The translations under genes were made by a program, and so were the position numbers. This document shows positions 34,313 through 44,476 of a stretch of DNA of 64,000 nucleotides, in pieces. The notes under the pieces were generated by a model. It was not told the DNA's origin. It was given only the letters and a program-made list of their open reading frames with translations, and searched no databases. Where the stretch lies: positions 124,001-188,000 of the forward strand of contig NZ_SSNL01000004.1 of assembly GCF_007004735.1 (NCBI RefSeq), given 5' to 3'. Each line of letters begins with the position of its first letter. Within the stretch, counting starts at the first letter, position 1. This stretch comes from Salinigranum halophilum. GTDB taxonomy: Archaea; Halobacteriota; Halobacteria; Halobacteriales; Haloferacaceae.

Positions 34313-36313
34313 ATGGACACAGCCGACGCGGCCACGGGAACGGGCGCGATACGCTCGGTCGACGACATCGCCACTATCGCGGTCCTCGGTGCGGGGAACA
34401 TGGGCCACGGTATCGCCGAGGTCGCCGCGCTCGCGGGGTTCGACGTCTCCCTGCGCGATATCGACGACGACCTCGTGCAGGCCGGGTACGACCAGATCGA
34501 GTGGAGCCTCGAGAAACTCGCCGAGAAGGACCGAATCACGTCGGCGGACGCCGACGCCGCCCTGGAGCGAATCGACCCCGTCGTCGACCTCGCGGCCGCC
34601 GTCGACGACGCCGACGTGGTCGTTGAGGTGGTCCCCGAGAAGATGGAGATCAAGAAGGACGTCTACGCCGCCGTCGAGGAGCACGCGCCCGACCGCGCGC
34701 TGTTCGTGACCAACACCTCCTCGCTCTCTATCACGGAGTTGAGTCGAGAGACCGACCGCCCCGCACGGTTCTGCGGGATGCACTTCTTCAACCCCCCCGT
34801 TCGGATGCGACTGGTCGAGGTCATCTCGGGAGCCGACACCGCAGCGGAGACGCTCTCGACGGTCGAGGCGCTCGCCGAACGGCTGGGAAAGACGCCCGTC
34901 CGCGTCCACAAGGACAGCCCGGGGTTCATCGTCAACCGGGTGCTCGTCCCGCTCTTGAACGAGGCCGCCTGGGTCGTCGAATCGGGCGACGGCACGCTCG
35001 CCGAGGTCGACTCGACGACGAAGTACGGACTCGGTCTCCCGATGGGGAGCTTCGAGCTCGCAGACCAGGTGGGAATCGACGTCGCCCTGCACGTCCTCGA
35101 GTACATGCACGACCGACTCGGCGAGGCGTACGAGCCGTGCCCGCTCCTGCGCGAGCAGGTCGACGCGGGCGACCTCGGACGGAAGTCCGGGGCCGGGTTC
35201 TACGACTACGACGACGGGGGGGCGGAGATTCCGACGGACCAGGTCCGCGCGGACCTCCGCGAGCGACTCCTCGCGGTGATGGCCAACGAGGTGGCCGGCC
35301 TCGTCTCCGCCGATGTCGCCGATGCCGACGCCATCGACCGTGCGATGCAACTCGGGGCGGGCTTCCCCGACGGGCCGGCGACGCTGGCCGACAGTGCGGG
35401 GCTCGAGACGCTGGTCGCGCGTCTCGACACGCTTCACGACGAGACGGGCGCGGCGCGATACGACGCCGTCGCGACCCTCCGCGACCGCGCCGAGACCGAC
35501 GGCGCGTTCCGCGAACGCACGGAAAGCGAGACCGCGTACGACACGCTTCGTGTCGACCGGTTCGACGGTGTCGGCCACCTCGCCATCGACCGTCCACACC
35601 GACTGAACAGCGTCAACGTCGACCTGCTGGCAGACCTCGACGCCGCCCGCTCCACCCTGGAGGCCGACGACGAGACGCGCGTCATCCTCCTCTCCGGCGC
35701 GGGGGACCGCGCGTTCTCGGCCGGGGCGGACATCCAGCGAATGGCCGCCGAACTGGACTCGCGGTCGGCGGTCGAGCGCGCCCGCGAGGGCCAGCGCGTG
35801 TTCGGTCGATTCGAGTCCTCACCGCTCCCCGTCGTCGCAGCCATCGACGGGTTCTGTCTCGGCGGCGGGATGGAGTTGGCGACCTGCGCCGACCTCCGAC
35901 TCGCCACCGCCCGCTCGACGTTCGGGCAACCGGAGCACAATCTGGGGCTCATCCCCGGGTGGGGCGGGACCCAGCGTCTCCGCCACATCGTCGGCGAGGG
36001 GCGCGCGAAAGAGATCATCCTCACCGCCGCGCGGTACGACGCCGAGACGATGGCCGACTACGGCTTCGTCAACGAAGTCGTCGAGAACGGAGCGCTCGAC
36101 GACCGGGCGCTCGAACTCGCTCGGGACCTGGCTGGGGGCCCGCCGGTCGCGCAGGCGTACACCAAACGTGTGATGCACCGCGGCCGTGACGACACGGACG
36201 CGGGGCTCGAACTCGAAGCCCAGGCGTTCGGGCACGTCTTCGGGACCGCCGACGCCGCCGAGGGAATCGCGGCGTTCGACTCCGACCGTGACCCCGAGTT
36301 CAGCGGGGAGTAG
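34313..36313 (+). CDS. 3-hydroxyacyl-CoA dehydrogenase / enoyl-CoA hydratase fusion
   Basis: 666 residues. The N-terminal 3HCDH part (about 1-390) has the NAD-binding AVLGAGNMGHGIAEVAALAG, the catalytic His region RFCGMHFFNPPVRMRLVEVI and the C-terminal dimerisation domains. The C-terminal crotonase part (about 410-666) has AFSAGADIQRMA, the oxyanion stretch GFCLGGGMELATCADLRLAT and NLGLIPGWGGTQRL. The enzyme performs hydration and oxidation steps of fatty-acid beta-oxidation or a related CoA pathway. The order is dehydrogenase first, hydratase second, the archaeal arrangement and the reverse of bacterial FadB. Confidence 0.93.
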   Translation: MDTADAATGTGAIRSVDDIATIAVLGAGNMGHGIAEVAALAGFDVSLRDIDDDLVQAGYDQIEWSLEKLAEKDRITSADADAALERIDPVVDLAAAVDDADVVVEVVPEKMEIKKDVYAAVEEHAPDRALFVTNTSSLSITELSRETDRPARFCGMHFFNPPVRMRLVEVISGADTAAETLSTVEALAERLGKTPVRVHKDSPGFIVNRVLVPLLNEAAWVVESGDGTLAEVDSTTKYGLGLPMGSFELADQVGIDVALHVLEYMHDRLGEAYEPCPLLREQVDAGDLGRKSGAGFYDYDDGGAEIPTDQVRADLRERLLAVMANEVAGLVSADVADADAIDRAMQLGAGFPDGPATLADSAGLETLVARLDTLHDETGAARYDAVATLRDRAETDGAFRERTESETAYDTLRVDRFDGVGHLAIDRPHRLNSVNVDLLADLDAARSTLEADDETRVILLSGAGDRAFSAGADIQRMAAELDSRSAVERAREGQRVFGRFESSPLPVVAAIDGFCLGGGMELATCADLRLATARSTFGQPEHNLGLIPGWGGTQRLRHIVGEGRAKEIILTAARYDAETMADYGFVNEVVENGALDDRALELARDLAGGPPVAQAYTKRVMHRGRDDTDAGLELEAQAFGHVFGTADAAEGIAAFDSDRDPEFSGE

Positions 36314-36353
36314 CGCGTGGGTCTCACACCCGGACCGGTCGGAAGACGGAATC

Positions 36354-36360
36354 CTTAAAT
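36354..36360 (+). promoter_or_regulatory. TATA box of tRNA-Glu
   Basis: CTTAAAT, centred 30 bases before the tRNA 5' end. Confidence 0.5.
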
Positions 36361-36386
36361 CGGTCCCGCGGTCACGTTCGAGTGTC

Positions 36387-36461
<75 letters not shown>

Positions 36462-36660
36462 CTCCTACTGCCCCGTTGTCGCGTGGTTCCGACTGGTTTC
36501 CAATGACCAATAGCGATGATCAGATTTTGCCAACGAAAGATTTCGGAGCCCCGCAAAGCAACTAACCGCACCCTGGAACCCCATCCTGAGACCCGTAGAA
36601 ACCCCGGTTACACCAGTCGGTGTGACGCCAACAAGATTTCTCGGATGAACGACCTCAGAC
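36462..36660. other. AT-richer spacer at the start of the tRNA-Glu islet
   Basis: Between the tRNA and the hypothetical gene the base composition drops visibly from the surrounding GC. No reading frame of note, no tRNA fragment and no recognisable integrase remnant is seen here. It probably is the left end of a small acquired segment that reaches to about 37740. Confidence 0.45.
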
Positions 36661-37650
36661 TCAGTTAATCACGTGTCGGATATACCATTCTCCCACCTCT
36701 CTGAATCCGAGAATCGCTTCCATCGCTTGATCCACTTGCTTGTCTTCTAGCTTCAGTCGGTCCTCATTCGAGAGGCTCTCCAACTCGCACCATAGATAGT
36801 CCTCCTTTCCTTCCTCTTCAATTACAGCCAATTGAACCATCTCAGTCGGCTTTTCGTAGAAATCAAGGATAGTGCACCTCATTCCATTCGGCTGCATTTT
36901 GAGAGCCATTTCTTCCTCAGCTCTGCTTACATTTGTGTCAAAGAGTCCCTCTACTTCATTTTTGAATCTCATGGCCCACTCATAGTCGCTCCAACTAACC
37001 AACCAAGGTCCGTCTCGATCCAGCGTACGATCAGAGTATCCAGATTCGCTATCGGGGATCTTCAGTTCTACCGTGAATTGGTCGCTCACATGGAGATGGG
37101 GTATGTATTTCAAATTCTCGGTGACATCTTCATTGACCTCTTGCTGCCTCGCTTGTAGATCGGGATAATCATACTGGATAGGGTCGACAAACGCTTCGTT
37201 CAATGCATTTCTCGTCCATTCAGCCACTTCCTGATCACTAGGAGTATCGGTTTCGACCTTCTGATACTCTCTGGCGTTCGCAGTGAACCACTCTCTCCAA
37301 TCTTCTGCAATCTCATAGGCATCAGTCAGGCGCTTCTCATTCGGTCTATGATCAAATCTGTGAGCTACCGAATCGCGGGTATCCTTTAGTCGGTTGATGA
37401 TGTCATTATACTCGTCCGGGATGTCTCGAATCACTCCCGCAGACTTCAGACGTCGATGCGCGGTATTCCACTGTGGCCCGATATTTTTCTCTAGGAGATT
37501 TTCGTCAAATTCCATGTACTCACCACCGACTTCGGCAAGTACAGTGACATAGTAGTCTTCTAAAGCGTAGGTGGCGAGGCGACTCTCACGAACGTCACTC
37601 AGGTCAAACTGCTCAAACAGCCTGAGACACTTGTCGAGCGAGTCGACCAT
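36661..37650 (-). CDS. Hypothetical protein with HEPN-like motif, in AT-rich islet
   Basis: 329 residues, family not recognised. Residues 84-97 (INRLKDTRDSVAH) contain R92-x4-H97 inside a helical region, the catalytic signature of HEPN ribonuclease domains, followed by another long helix (LTDAYEIAEDWREWFTANAR). The C-terminal half is beta-rich with an MQPNGMRCTILDFYE segment. Codon use and GC content are clearly unlike the neighbours, and it lies next to tRNA-Glu, so it was probably acquired horizontally. A role in defence or RNA cleavage is an inference from the motif only. Ends AEAILGFREVGEWYIRHVIN in part, without membrane segments. Confidence 0.6.
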   Translation of the reverse strand: MVDSLDKCLRLFEQFDLSDVRESRLATYALEDYYVTVLAEVGGEYMEFDENLLEKNIGPQWNTAHRRLKSAGVIRDIPDEYNDIINRLKDTRDSVAHRFDHRPNEKRLTDAYEIAEDWREWFTANAREYQKVETDTPSDQEVAEWTRNALNEAFVDPIQYDYPDLQARQQEVNEDVTENLKYIPHLHVSDQFTVELKIPDSESGYSDRTLDRDGPWLVSWSDYEWAMRFKNEVEGLFDTNVSRAEEEMALKMQPNGMRCTILDFYEKPTEMVQLAVIEEEGKEDYLWCELESLSNEDRLKLEDKQVDQAMEAILGFREVGEWYIRHVIN

Positions 37651-37899
37651 ACGCTATGAACAAAATCTACGAGTTAGTCTTTTTCGGGCAGACAAGGGGT
37701 CCAATTTATCTATCAGAATTTTCCAGTAGATAGTCAAACACCTCGAGCGACCGCGTCGTGTCGTTCGGGTCGACTCCGCGGCCGACCCTCAGTCCCCGTC
37801 TCCCACCGCCCATCGCCCGCCGCCCGCCGACTCGGTGCAGGTAGTTGTAAGTAGGTCGGGTTCCCTACTCGCGGACGTACCCTGGAGTAGCCCCCAACG

Positions 37900-38457
37900 A
37901 TGGCCATCCACAGCCGACTCGGCGACGACCCGACGCCCACCGAGCTGACACAGGACACCGTCTTCTCCGTACTGAGCAACGAGCGGCGACGCCGGGTCCT
38001 GCGGTTCCTCAACGAGGAGCGTGCGGGCTCGGACATCCGTGAGCTCTCCACACAGCTCGCGGCGTGGGAGAACGACGTGCCGCCCGAGGCGATCACGTAC
38101 AAACAGCGAAAGCGCGTGTACACCTCGCTCCACCAGACGCACCTCCCGGCGCTCGCCGACGCGGGCGTGGTCGACTACGACCGCGACCGCGGGACGGTCA
38201 GTCTCACAGCCCAGGCGTCGGTGCTCGACGAGTACCTCGCGACCGGCGAGACGACCTCGATTCCCTGGCACTTCGTCTACCTGGGAATCGCTGCCGTCGG
38301 CACCATCGCGACGCTGTTGGCCGCCGTCGGTGTGCTCCCCGCGGCCGTCCCCGACCTCGCCATCGCGGGTGGTCTCTCCGTCGTCCTCGCGGTGGCCGCC
38401 GGCATCCACAGCACTCTCGTCGCCGGCGAACCGTGGGAGGACCTGTATGACCGCTGA
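37900..38457 (+). CDS. Winged-helix protein with two C-terminal membrane helices (DUF7344-like)
   Basis: 185 residues. N-terminal wHTH (TVFSVLSNERRRRVLRFLNE, then YKQRKRVYTSLHQTHLPALA with DAGVVDYDRDRG) followed by two hydrophobic helices (VYLGIAAVGTIATLLAAVG and AIAGGLSVVLAVAAGI). It belongs to a large haloarchaeal group of presumed membrane-associated transcription regulators. Two paralogues lie at 40468 and 51146 in this window. Confidence 0.8.
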   Translation: MAIHSRLGDDPTPTELTQDTVFSVLSNERRRRVLRFLNEERAGSDIRELSTQLAAWENDVPPEAITYKQRKRVYTSLHQTHLPALADAGVVDYDRDRGTVSLTAQASVLDEYLATGETTSIPWHFVYLGIAAVGTIATLLAAVGVLPAAVPDLAIAGGLSVVLAVAAGIHSTLVAGEPWEDLYDR

Positions 38458-38493
38458 CCGCACCCGACCACGCCGATTCGGCCGCCGACAGCC

Positions 38494-38943
38494 GTGACCG
38501 AGTCGCGCGCATCCCTCGGCCGTGGCCTCCTCGTCCTGTTCACGCTCGTAGCGGGCGTCGCGACTGTCGGCAGCCTCCACTTCAGTCTCGGGCTCGGCCT
38601 CGTCCCGTGCGAGCTCTGCTGGTACCAGCGTGTCCTGATGTACCCGCTCGTCGTCGTCGGGGGTGTCGCGACCCTCGAACGGCGGTTCGCCGTCTGGAAG
38701 ACGACGCTCCCGCTCTCTCTCGGTGGTGCCGCCGTCGCGGCGTACCACGTCTTCTTGCAGGTGACGCCGGCCGCGGCCGGGTCGTGCAGCATCGGTGGGG
38801 GGTGTGCGGCGGTGCAGCACCCGATGCTCGGCGGACTGCTCACGATTCCGCGGCTCGCGCTGGTCGCGTTCGCGCTCCTCTCCGCGTTCGGCCTGGGTCT
38901 CGCGTGGCTCGCTCGCTCTCACGAGACGCCCGCGAACCCGTGA
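38494..38943 (+). CDS. dsbB: Disulfide bond formation protein DsbB
   Basis: 149 residues from a GTG start, four membrane helices. The first cysteine pair C39-x2-C42 (PCELCWYQR) and the second pair C98/C104 (SCSIGGGCAAV) are the redox centres that pass electrons from a DsbA-like partner to quinone. It maintains extracytoplasmic disulfide formation. It follows the HTH gene by 36 bases and may share its transcript. Confidence 0.9.
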   Translation: MTESRASLGRGLLVLFTLVAGVATVGSLHFSLGLGLVPCELCWYQRVLMYPLVVVGGVATLERRFAVWKTTLPLSLGGAAVAAYHVFLQVTPAAAGSCSIGGGCAAVQHPMLGGLLTIPRLALVAFALLSAFGLGLAWLARSHETPANP

Positions 38944-38953
38944 CCGTGAGCCG

Positions 38954-40417
38954 TCAGCGGAGCTTCTGGTAGGACTGCTCGAGGTCGACCATCGGCTCGG
39001 GATAGTCGACGCCAAGTTCGACCCCGTACTCGGCCTGTTCGTCGCGACTGAGCGTCCACGGCTCGTGGGCGGACTCGGGAGGGAGCGGGTCGAGTTCGGG
39101 GAGCCAGTGGGTGACGTACTCGGCGTCGGTGTCGTACTTCCGCGCCTGCTTGACGATGTTGAAGTACCGGTCTCGGGAGTCGTTCCCGACGCCCGCGATG
39201 TACGCCCAGTTGCCGTAGTTCGAGCAGGGGTCGTAGTCGACGAGTCGCGTCTCGAAGTACGCCGCGCCCCGCCGCCAGTCGAGTCGGAGGTTGTTCGCGA
39301 GGAACGAGGCGACGTTCTGTCGCCCCCGGTTGGACATGAACCCCGTCTCGTTCAGTTCGCGCATGTTCGCGTCGACGAACGGAATCCCGGTCTCGCCCGC
39401 CGCCCACCGTTCGAACGCCCCCTCGTCCGTCCGCCAGTCGATGTCGTGTCGACCACGGATGCCCGGCCGGGTGAACAGGGTCGCGCCGTGTTTGGCCGCC
39501 TGGAACTGGAAGAAGTCCCGCCAGATGAGCTCGAACAGCAGCCAGTACGTGGAGTCGTTCTCGACCCGGAGCTCCTCGTACCGGCGCACCTCGTCGTGGA
39601 CGTACCGCGGGGAGAGACAGCCCTCGTTGAGCCACGGCGAGAACTTCGAGGAGTAGCCCTCGCCCAGCAGTCCGTTGCGCGTCTGTTTGTACTCGCGGAG
39701 ACGGTCCGCGTCCCAGACGTACGACTCGACCCGGGCGAGCGCCGCCGACTCGCCGCCTTCGAACGGGAGAACACTGCGCTCGTCGGCGTCTGCCGGAGAG
39801 ACGTCCCCCCCGAGCAACGCGACAGGGGTCGGGACGCTCCCCACGTCGACTGCGTCGACCGCGTCGGGGAGCGGCGGAAGCGTCGGCGTGTTCACCTGCT
39901 CGCGGACGCTCGCGTCGCGCTCGACAGCCTTCCGAAAGGAGGTGTAGGTGTCGGAGATGTCGGTGTACGGTGTTGGAAGGTCGTTGATGTGGTAGAGGGT
40001 GTGGCCCCATTTCCGACGAATCTCGACACCCGCCTCGCGGAGGCGAGCCTTCACCGCCGCTTCGACGCCGCGCTCCTCGGGGGTCGGCCACGTGTGCATC
40101 GAGACCACGTCGGCACCGACCGCCCGTGCGAGTTCCGGCAGGACGTCTTCGGGGAGCCCCTCGCGGACGACGAGCTCCGAGTCGCGCTCACGGAGCGACG
40201 CCCGCAGGTCCGAGAGCGACTCACAGCGAAAGCGCGCGCGATGCGCACCCGTCTTCTCGAAGCGGAACGAGTCACGTCCGCCGTACGGACGCTCGCCGTA
40301 CTCGCGCGGGTCGACGACGTAGACGGGGAGGAGCGAATCCGCGGCCGCGGCAGTCGCCAGCGCCTCGTTGTCGTGGAGTCTGAGGTCGCGCCGGAACCAG
40401 ACGAGGGCAGTCGTCAT
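38954..40417 (-). CDS. cry: DASH-type cryptochrome/photolyase
   Basis: 487 residues, FAD flavoprotein. N-terminal alpha/beta photolyase domain (MTTALVWFRRDLRLHDNEAL); then the helical FAD domain with GGESAALARVESYVWDADRL, YKQTRNGLLGEGYSSKFSPW, GCLSPRYVHDEVRRYEELR, and WRDFFQFQAAKHG, which are DASH hallmarks. C-terminal RLVDYDPCSNYGNWAYIAGV is also DASH-like. DASH proteins repair CPDs mainly in single-stranded DNA and may sense blue light. The convergent dsbB stop is 10 bases away. Confidence 0.9.
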   Translation of the reverse strand: MTTALVWFRRDLRLHDNEALATAAAADSLLPVYVVDPREYGERPYGGRDSFRFEKTGAHRARFRCESLSDLRASLRERDSELVVREGLPEDVLPELARAVGADVVSMHTWPTPEERGVEAAVKARLREAGVEIRRKWGHTLYHINDLPTPYTDISDTYTSFRKAVERDASVREQVNTPTLPPLPDAVDAVDVGSVPTPVALLGGDVSPADADERSVLPFEGGESAALARVESYVWDADRLREYKQTRNGLLGEGYSSKFSPWLNEGCLSPRYVHDEVRRYEELRVENDSTYWLLFELIWRDFFQFQAAKHGATLFTRPGIRGRHDIDWRTDEGAFERWAAGETGIPFVDANMRELNETGFMSNRGRQNVASFLANNLRLDWRRGAAYFETRLVDYDPCSNYGNWAYIAGVGNDSRDRYFNIVKQARKYDTDAEYVTHWLPELDPLPPESAHEPWTLSRDEQAEYGVELGVDYPEPMVDLEQSYQKLR

Positions 40418-40467
40418 GGCTCGGCTAAGGAGTGGGGTGACTTGAACCTGGTCGCCGCCGTCCCGAC

Positions 40468-41010
40468 TCAGTCGCGAAACCAGAGCGCGGCGTCGCGCTG
40501 TGTGAGGTGGTGGTACACGGCGGAGAGACAAAGCACGGCGAAGACCGTTCCGCCGAGCAGCGTGGCGTCGACGGTCGAGAGACCGGGCACCCCGATACTG
40601 TGAGCGACGAGGACGAGCAGTCCGAGGAGGCTCACCGTGAAGTAGTACGACGCCCACGAGAGCGCGTTCTTCGGGACCACCTCCATGTAGACGGCGACGT
40701 CGTCGGCGTGTTCGGCCCGTTCGACGGTCTTCGCGTTCGCGTCGTACGTCACGATGCCGAGGTCGTCGAGTTTCGGGAGATGCGTCTGGTGGAGGGAGAC
40801 GTAGACGCTCTGCCGGACGTTGCGTGGGGGCGGTTGCTCGCCGGATTCCACCGCCGCGATGTGCTCTGCGAGGTCGCTCACCGCCTGACGTTCCTCCGTC
40901 TCGGCGAGGCGCTCGAGGACCAGTCGCCGCCGGTCGTTCCGGAGGACGTCGTGGATATCCGTCTCCGCAAGCGAGGAATCACGGTGTGTCTGGGCGGGAC
41001 CCGGATTCAT
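40468..41010 (-). CDS. Winged-helix membrane protein, paralogue of 37900 (DUF7344-like)
   Basis: 180 residues. wHTH of the same type (IHDVLRNDRRRLVLERLAET and VRQSVYVSLHQTHLPKLDDL, GIVTYDANAK) plus two membrane helices (FTVSLLGLLVLVAHSIGV and GTVFAVLCLSAVYHHL). It lies 50 bases upstream of cry on the same strand. A TATA-like TTTCATATA about 25 bases before its ATG sits at 41030-41040. Confidence 0.8.
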   Translation of the reverse strand: MNPGPAQTHRDSSLAETDIHDVLRNDRRRLVLERLAETEERQAVSDLAEHIAAVESGEQPPPRNVRQSVYVSLHQTHLPKLDDLGIVTYDANAKTVERAEHADDVAVYMEVVPKNALSWASYYFTVSLLGLLVLVAHSIGVPGLSTVDATLLGGTVFAVLCLSAVYHHLTQRDAALWFRD

Positions 41011-41153
41011 CCATCTGTCCGTCGCCAGCGGCGGTATATGAAACTATGTCGGTAATTCTCGAACACGATAGCGTCCGGCGGTACCGGCCGTCGAATGTTA
41101 CCACAGCTGAGAACGAAACCGGGGCCGAAACGCCTCACCGACGCGGGTCGAAC

Positions 41154-43163
41154 TCAGGCGAGCCACTCCTCCGGCTTGGTGTCGTAGTCGACGTCCGTCG
41201 CCTGGATGCGCGCCTCGAGGTCGGGGTCGAGGTCGTACGTCTCGAACCCGTCACCGTCGTAGCGGATGCGCTTCCCGCGTTCGACCGGGGTGGGCTCGCG
41301 GTTGCGCCGGCGAGCCACCTCCACGTCGTGGTCGTCGTACTCCTTGACGATGGTCATCAGGTTGACCGGTCGACCCCACAGGTGGTACACCCGTTCGAGC
41401 ACGGCCTTCGCCTGCGGGAGGTCGAGCATGATGCCGTTGTACTGGTGACCCAAGAGGAGCTCGCCCCGGTTGTCGAAGTTCCCGTCGTACACCGCGATGG
41501 TCGGCTTCCCGAAGTTGGTGAACTGCAGGAGGAGCTTCTTCTTGACGTCCTCGTACTGGTCGGAGGTGACGCGGAAGTCGCCGCTCGTCTGGGTGTACTC
41601 GTAGGTGAAGTAGTGGTTGTCCGTGACGAACTCCTGAGTGAGGAACTCGTCGAGGAACGTCACGTCGTTGTGGCTCTCGCGCACCTCGCGCATCCGCGCC
41701 CAGCCAGCGCCGTAGTCGACGTCGTCGAGCGCCTCCGCGACCGTGTCGTACTTCTCGTCGTCGAACATGTACCTCGAAAGCTGTTCGAGCTCCGACCGGC
41801 GGACCCGCGAGAGGAAGCCCCGGTTCTGTGGCTTCACGAGCGAGAAGTGGCGTTCGGCGAGCCCCTCGTACGTGAGCACCTTCCACGGGTACGCCTCGAC
41901 GTCGACATCGCCGGCGAGCGCGGCCGCCAGCGCCTCGCTGTCGACGCGCGGGTCGTCGTCGGCGGCGAGTTCGTGCAACGACTCGAGCGTCTCGGTCGTG
42001 ACGGCGTCGATGACGGGATGCGGCTGGAGATGCTCTTGGACCTCGTCGAAGTCGACGACGTCGCGGAAGTTGCGCCAGGTGATGCCGCGGACGCGGAGGA
42101 GTTTGTCGGCGACCTCCCGCCGGTTGGTGGTGTTCTCGACGTACTCCCACAGCTCCTTGCCGAGCTTGTACGGGTTCAACCCCGGCGAACCGAGCACCCG
42201 CGACTGGTGGTCGGCGTACGTGACGAACTCGTCCGTGCCGGCGAACCGTTCGTCACCCATCATGAGCGACTCCCAGTAGGCGGCCCACCCCTCGTTCATC
42301 ACCTTCGTCATCTTCTGGGCGGCGAAGTAGTACGCCTCCGTCCGGAGCATGTCGAGGACGTCCTTCTGCCACGGCTCCATCTCGACCGCGCGACCCGCCT
42401 CCTCGTCGTACTGCATCCCGTGCTCGCGGAGATACGCCGCCACGTCCTTCCGTGGGTCGGTGAGCTTCGCGGCGCGCTCTTCGGCCTCGGCGAGGGTGTC
42501 GAGCCACTCCTCGTCGAACACCTGTCGACGGACCTCCTCGGAGATGTTCATCTCGTCGAGGCGCGTGCGGAGGTCCTCCGGTTGCGTGCGGGTTCGACCC
42601 TCCCCCGCCTCCTCGAACGCGCGGTGCTGGTCGATGGTGTCCTCTAAGGTGAGCACGGCGTCGATGAACGTCTCGACCTCCTCACGGTCGATGTCGGGGT
42701 CGTTCATGTACGCCGCGATGGCGTCCGCGTGGCGTTCGAGCATCGCCGCGGCGTCGGGGTCGTCGCCCTCGCCCAAGAACAGCCCGAACCACTCGTTGTT
42801 GGCGAAGAAGTCCGCGTGCGCCTCGACGTGGGTGATGACCGCCTTCTGGTCCGTGAGGCTGTTCGAGAGCTGTAAGAAGGCGTGGGAGGGGTTGTCGTTG
42901 TTGACGATTTCGAACGCCTTGCCCATCCCGAACTGGCCCTGCTTGCGCTGGCGGTCGTACGTCATTCCCCACCGCCAGTGGGGGTAGCGGCGCTGGAAGC
43001 CGCCGTAGGCGATGAGCTCGTTCATCTCGTCGTAGTCGACGATCCAGTAGTTCACCGGGTACGGGTCAAGCCCGAGCTTCCGGGCGAGGTTCCCCGCCTC
43101 GTGGACGGGCTCCTCCAACGACTGTGCCTCGCGTTGCTTGTCGACTCTGTCTGAGTTACTCAT
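41154..43163 (-). CDS. SpoVR family protein
   Basis: 669 residues. Typical SpoVR/YcgB features: [20 protein letters not shown] near the N-terminus, [33 protein letters not shown]-type segment ([14 protein letters not shown]) and the C-terminal [20 protein letters not shown]. Biochemical role is unresolved; in bacteria it is linked to stress, spore cortex or biofilm states together with PrkA/YeaH. It is the last gene of the operon; its ATG overlaps the stop of the YeaH-like gene. Confidence 0.92.
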   Translation of the reverse strand: MSNSDRVDKQREAQSLEEPVHEAGNLARKLGLDPYPVNYWIVDYDEMNELIAYGGFQRRYPHWRWGMTYDRQRKQGQFGMGKAFEIVNNDNPSHAFLQLSNSLTDQKAVITHVEAHADFFANNEWFGLFLGEGDDPDAAAMLERHADAIAAYMNDPDIDREEVETFIDAVLTLEDTIDQHRAFEEAGEGRTRTQPEDLRTRLDEMNISEEVRRQVFDEEWLDTLAEAEERAAKLTDPRKDVAAYLREHGMQYDEEAGRAVEMEPWQKDVLDMLRTEAYYFAAQKMTKVMNEGWAAYWESLMMGDERFAGTDEFVTYADHQSRVLGSPGLNPYKLGKELWEYVENTTNRREVADKLLRVRGITWRNFRDVVDFDEVQEHLQPHPVIDAVTTETLESLHELAADDDPRVDSEALAAALAGDVDVEAYPWKVLTYEGLAERHFSLVKPQNRGFLSRVRRSELEQLSRYMFDDEKYDTVAEALDDVDYGAGWARMREVRESHNDVTFLDEFLTQEFVTDNHYFTYEYTQTSGDFRVTSDQYEDVKKKLLLQFTNFGKPTIAVYDGNFDNRGELLLGHQYNGIMLDLPQAKAVLERVYHLWGRPVNLMTIVKEYDDHDVEVARRRNREPTPVERGKRIRYDGDGFETYDLDPDLEARIQATDVDYDTKPEEWLA

Positions 43164-44476
43164 TGTCCGTCCTCCGTGCTGAGGATCTCGTAGATGGCGT
43201 CGACCACGTCCGCCGGGGAGGAGACGTAGGTGACGACGACGTTGCCGGTGTCGCCGAGCGCGCGGTCGACCTCCTCGGCGTGAGTCGCGTTGATCGCGGT
43301 GCCGCCCGGCTGGGTCTCGACGTACGCGTGGAGGTTCGCCGGAATCTCCTCCATCAGCGGGATGACGTTCTCCGTCGTGTCGTTCGACGAGTTCTCGGAG
43401 TCGCCCGCGGCGAACACGTAGCGGTTCCACTCGCTCCAGGGGTACTCCTCCTCCAAGACGACCTTCGCGAGTTCGTACGCGCTGGATATCTTCGTTCCAC
43501 CGCCCGAGCGGATGCCGAAGAACTCCTCGCGTTCGACTCGCCACGCCTCCGCGTCGTGGGCGATGTAGACGAACTCCGCGTTGTCGTACTTCCCGGTGAG
43601 ATACCAGTCCAGCGGTGTGAACGTGCGCTCGACCAGTTCGCGTTTCTTCTCGCGCATCGACCCGGAGACGTCGCGGATGTTCACCACCACGACGTTCTTC
43701 TCCTTCTTCTCGATGATCTCGGGGTGGCGGTAGCGCTCGTCCTCGCGCCGGAAGGGCACTTCCTTGAGCCCGTCGCGACGGATTCGCTGGATGGCCGTCG
43801 TCCGTTCGACGTTCTCCGCCATCTCCTCGAAGGAGGCCCACGCGCCGCGTTCGTCCGCCACCTCGGCGAACGCCTCTTCGACCCACGGGAGGCCGACGAG
43901 AATGTGCTGTTCGCGGCACCACCGGAAGACGTCCCGGGCGTCCGTCCCCGCGACCTTGCACGCCTCTCTGACGTAGTCCTCGTCGAAGTCCATCGAGAGC
44001 TTCCGCTTCAGGCCCTCCTTGAACAGCTTCTCGAAGTCGAGCGTGGAGTTGGGCCCCGACCGCGTGATGTCGGTGAAGTCGCCTTCGATCTCCTCGACGA
44101 CCTGTTTCCCCTTGGGCTCGAGGTCGAGGCCGAGTTCCTCGTCGAGTTCCTCGGCGAACTCTTCGGGGTCCATCTCGTAGTACTCGTGCTCACCGCCCTC
44201 CTCGCCGGGTTCGCCGTCCTCGTCGCCGTCGCCCGGCTGCGGCTGCGGCTGACCGACCGGCTGGCCCACGTCGGGCGTGCCGCCCTGGCCCTGGCCGACG
44301 CCCCCCTTGTCGAGCTGGTCGTACTCGAACGACGGGAGGTCGACCACCTTGATGGGAATCTTGATACTGTTCGGGCCGCTCCCACCCAGGTCACCGTACG
44401 TGATGAACTCCTTGAGGTCCTCGCGGCGCTCTTCGCCCACTTCGCGGAACCGTTCGACGTCGTCTCTCAGTCCCAT
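43160..44476 (-). CDS. YeaH/YhbH family protein (DUF444)
   Basis: 438 residues. An N-terminal region with a Gln/Gly/Pro-rich insertion ([20 protein letters not shown]) is followed by a von Willebrand A-like domain with the metal-site motif [19 protein letters not shown] and the [14 protein letters not shown] loop. It is always found with PrkA and SpoVR and probably acts in the same signalling module. The start at 44476 overlaps prkA2 by ten bases. Confidence 0.92.
   Translation of the reverse strand: MGLRDDVERFREVGEERREDLKEFITYGDLGGSGPNSIKIPIKVVDLPSFEYDQLDKGGVGQGQGGTPDVGQPVGQPQPQPGDGDEDGEPGEEGGEHEYYEMDPEEFAEELDEELGLDLEPKGKQVVEEIEGDFTDITRSGPNSTLDFEKLFKEGLKRKLSMDFDEDYVREACKVAGTDARDVFRWCREQHILVGLPWVEEAFAEVADERGAWASFEEMAENVERTTAIQRIRRDGLKEVPFRREDERYRHPEIIEKKEKNVVVVNIRDVSGSMREKKRELVERTFTPLDWYLTGKYDNAEFVYIAHDAEAWRVEREEFFGIRSGGGTKISSAYELAKVVLEEEYPWSEWNRYVFAAGDSENSSNDTTENVIPLMEEIPANLHAYVETQPGGTAINATHAEEVDRALGDTGNVVVTYVSSPADVVDAIYEILSTEDGQ

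Noticed and set aside
37651..37899. Possible gene remnants or integrase fragment at the right end of the tRNA-Glu islet.
   Set aside because: Only very short frames; nothing recognisable, so reported only as a boundary.
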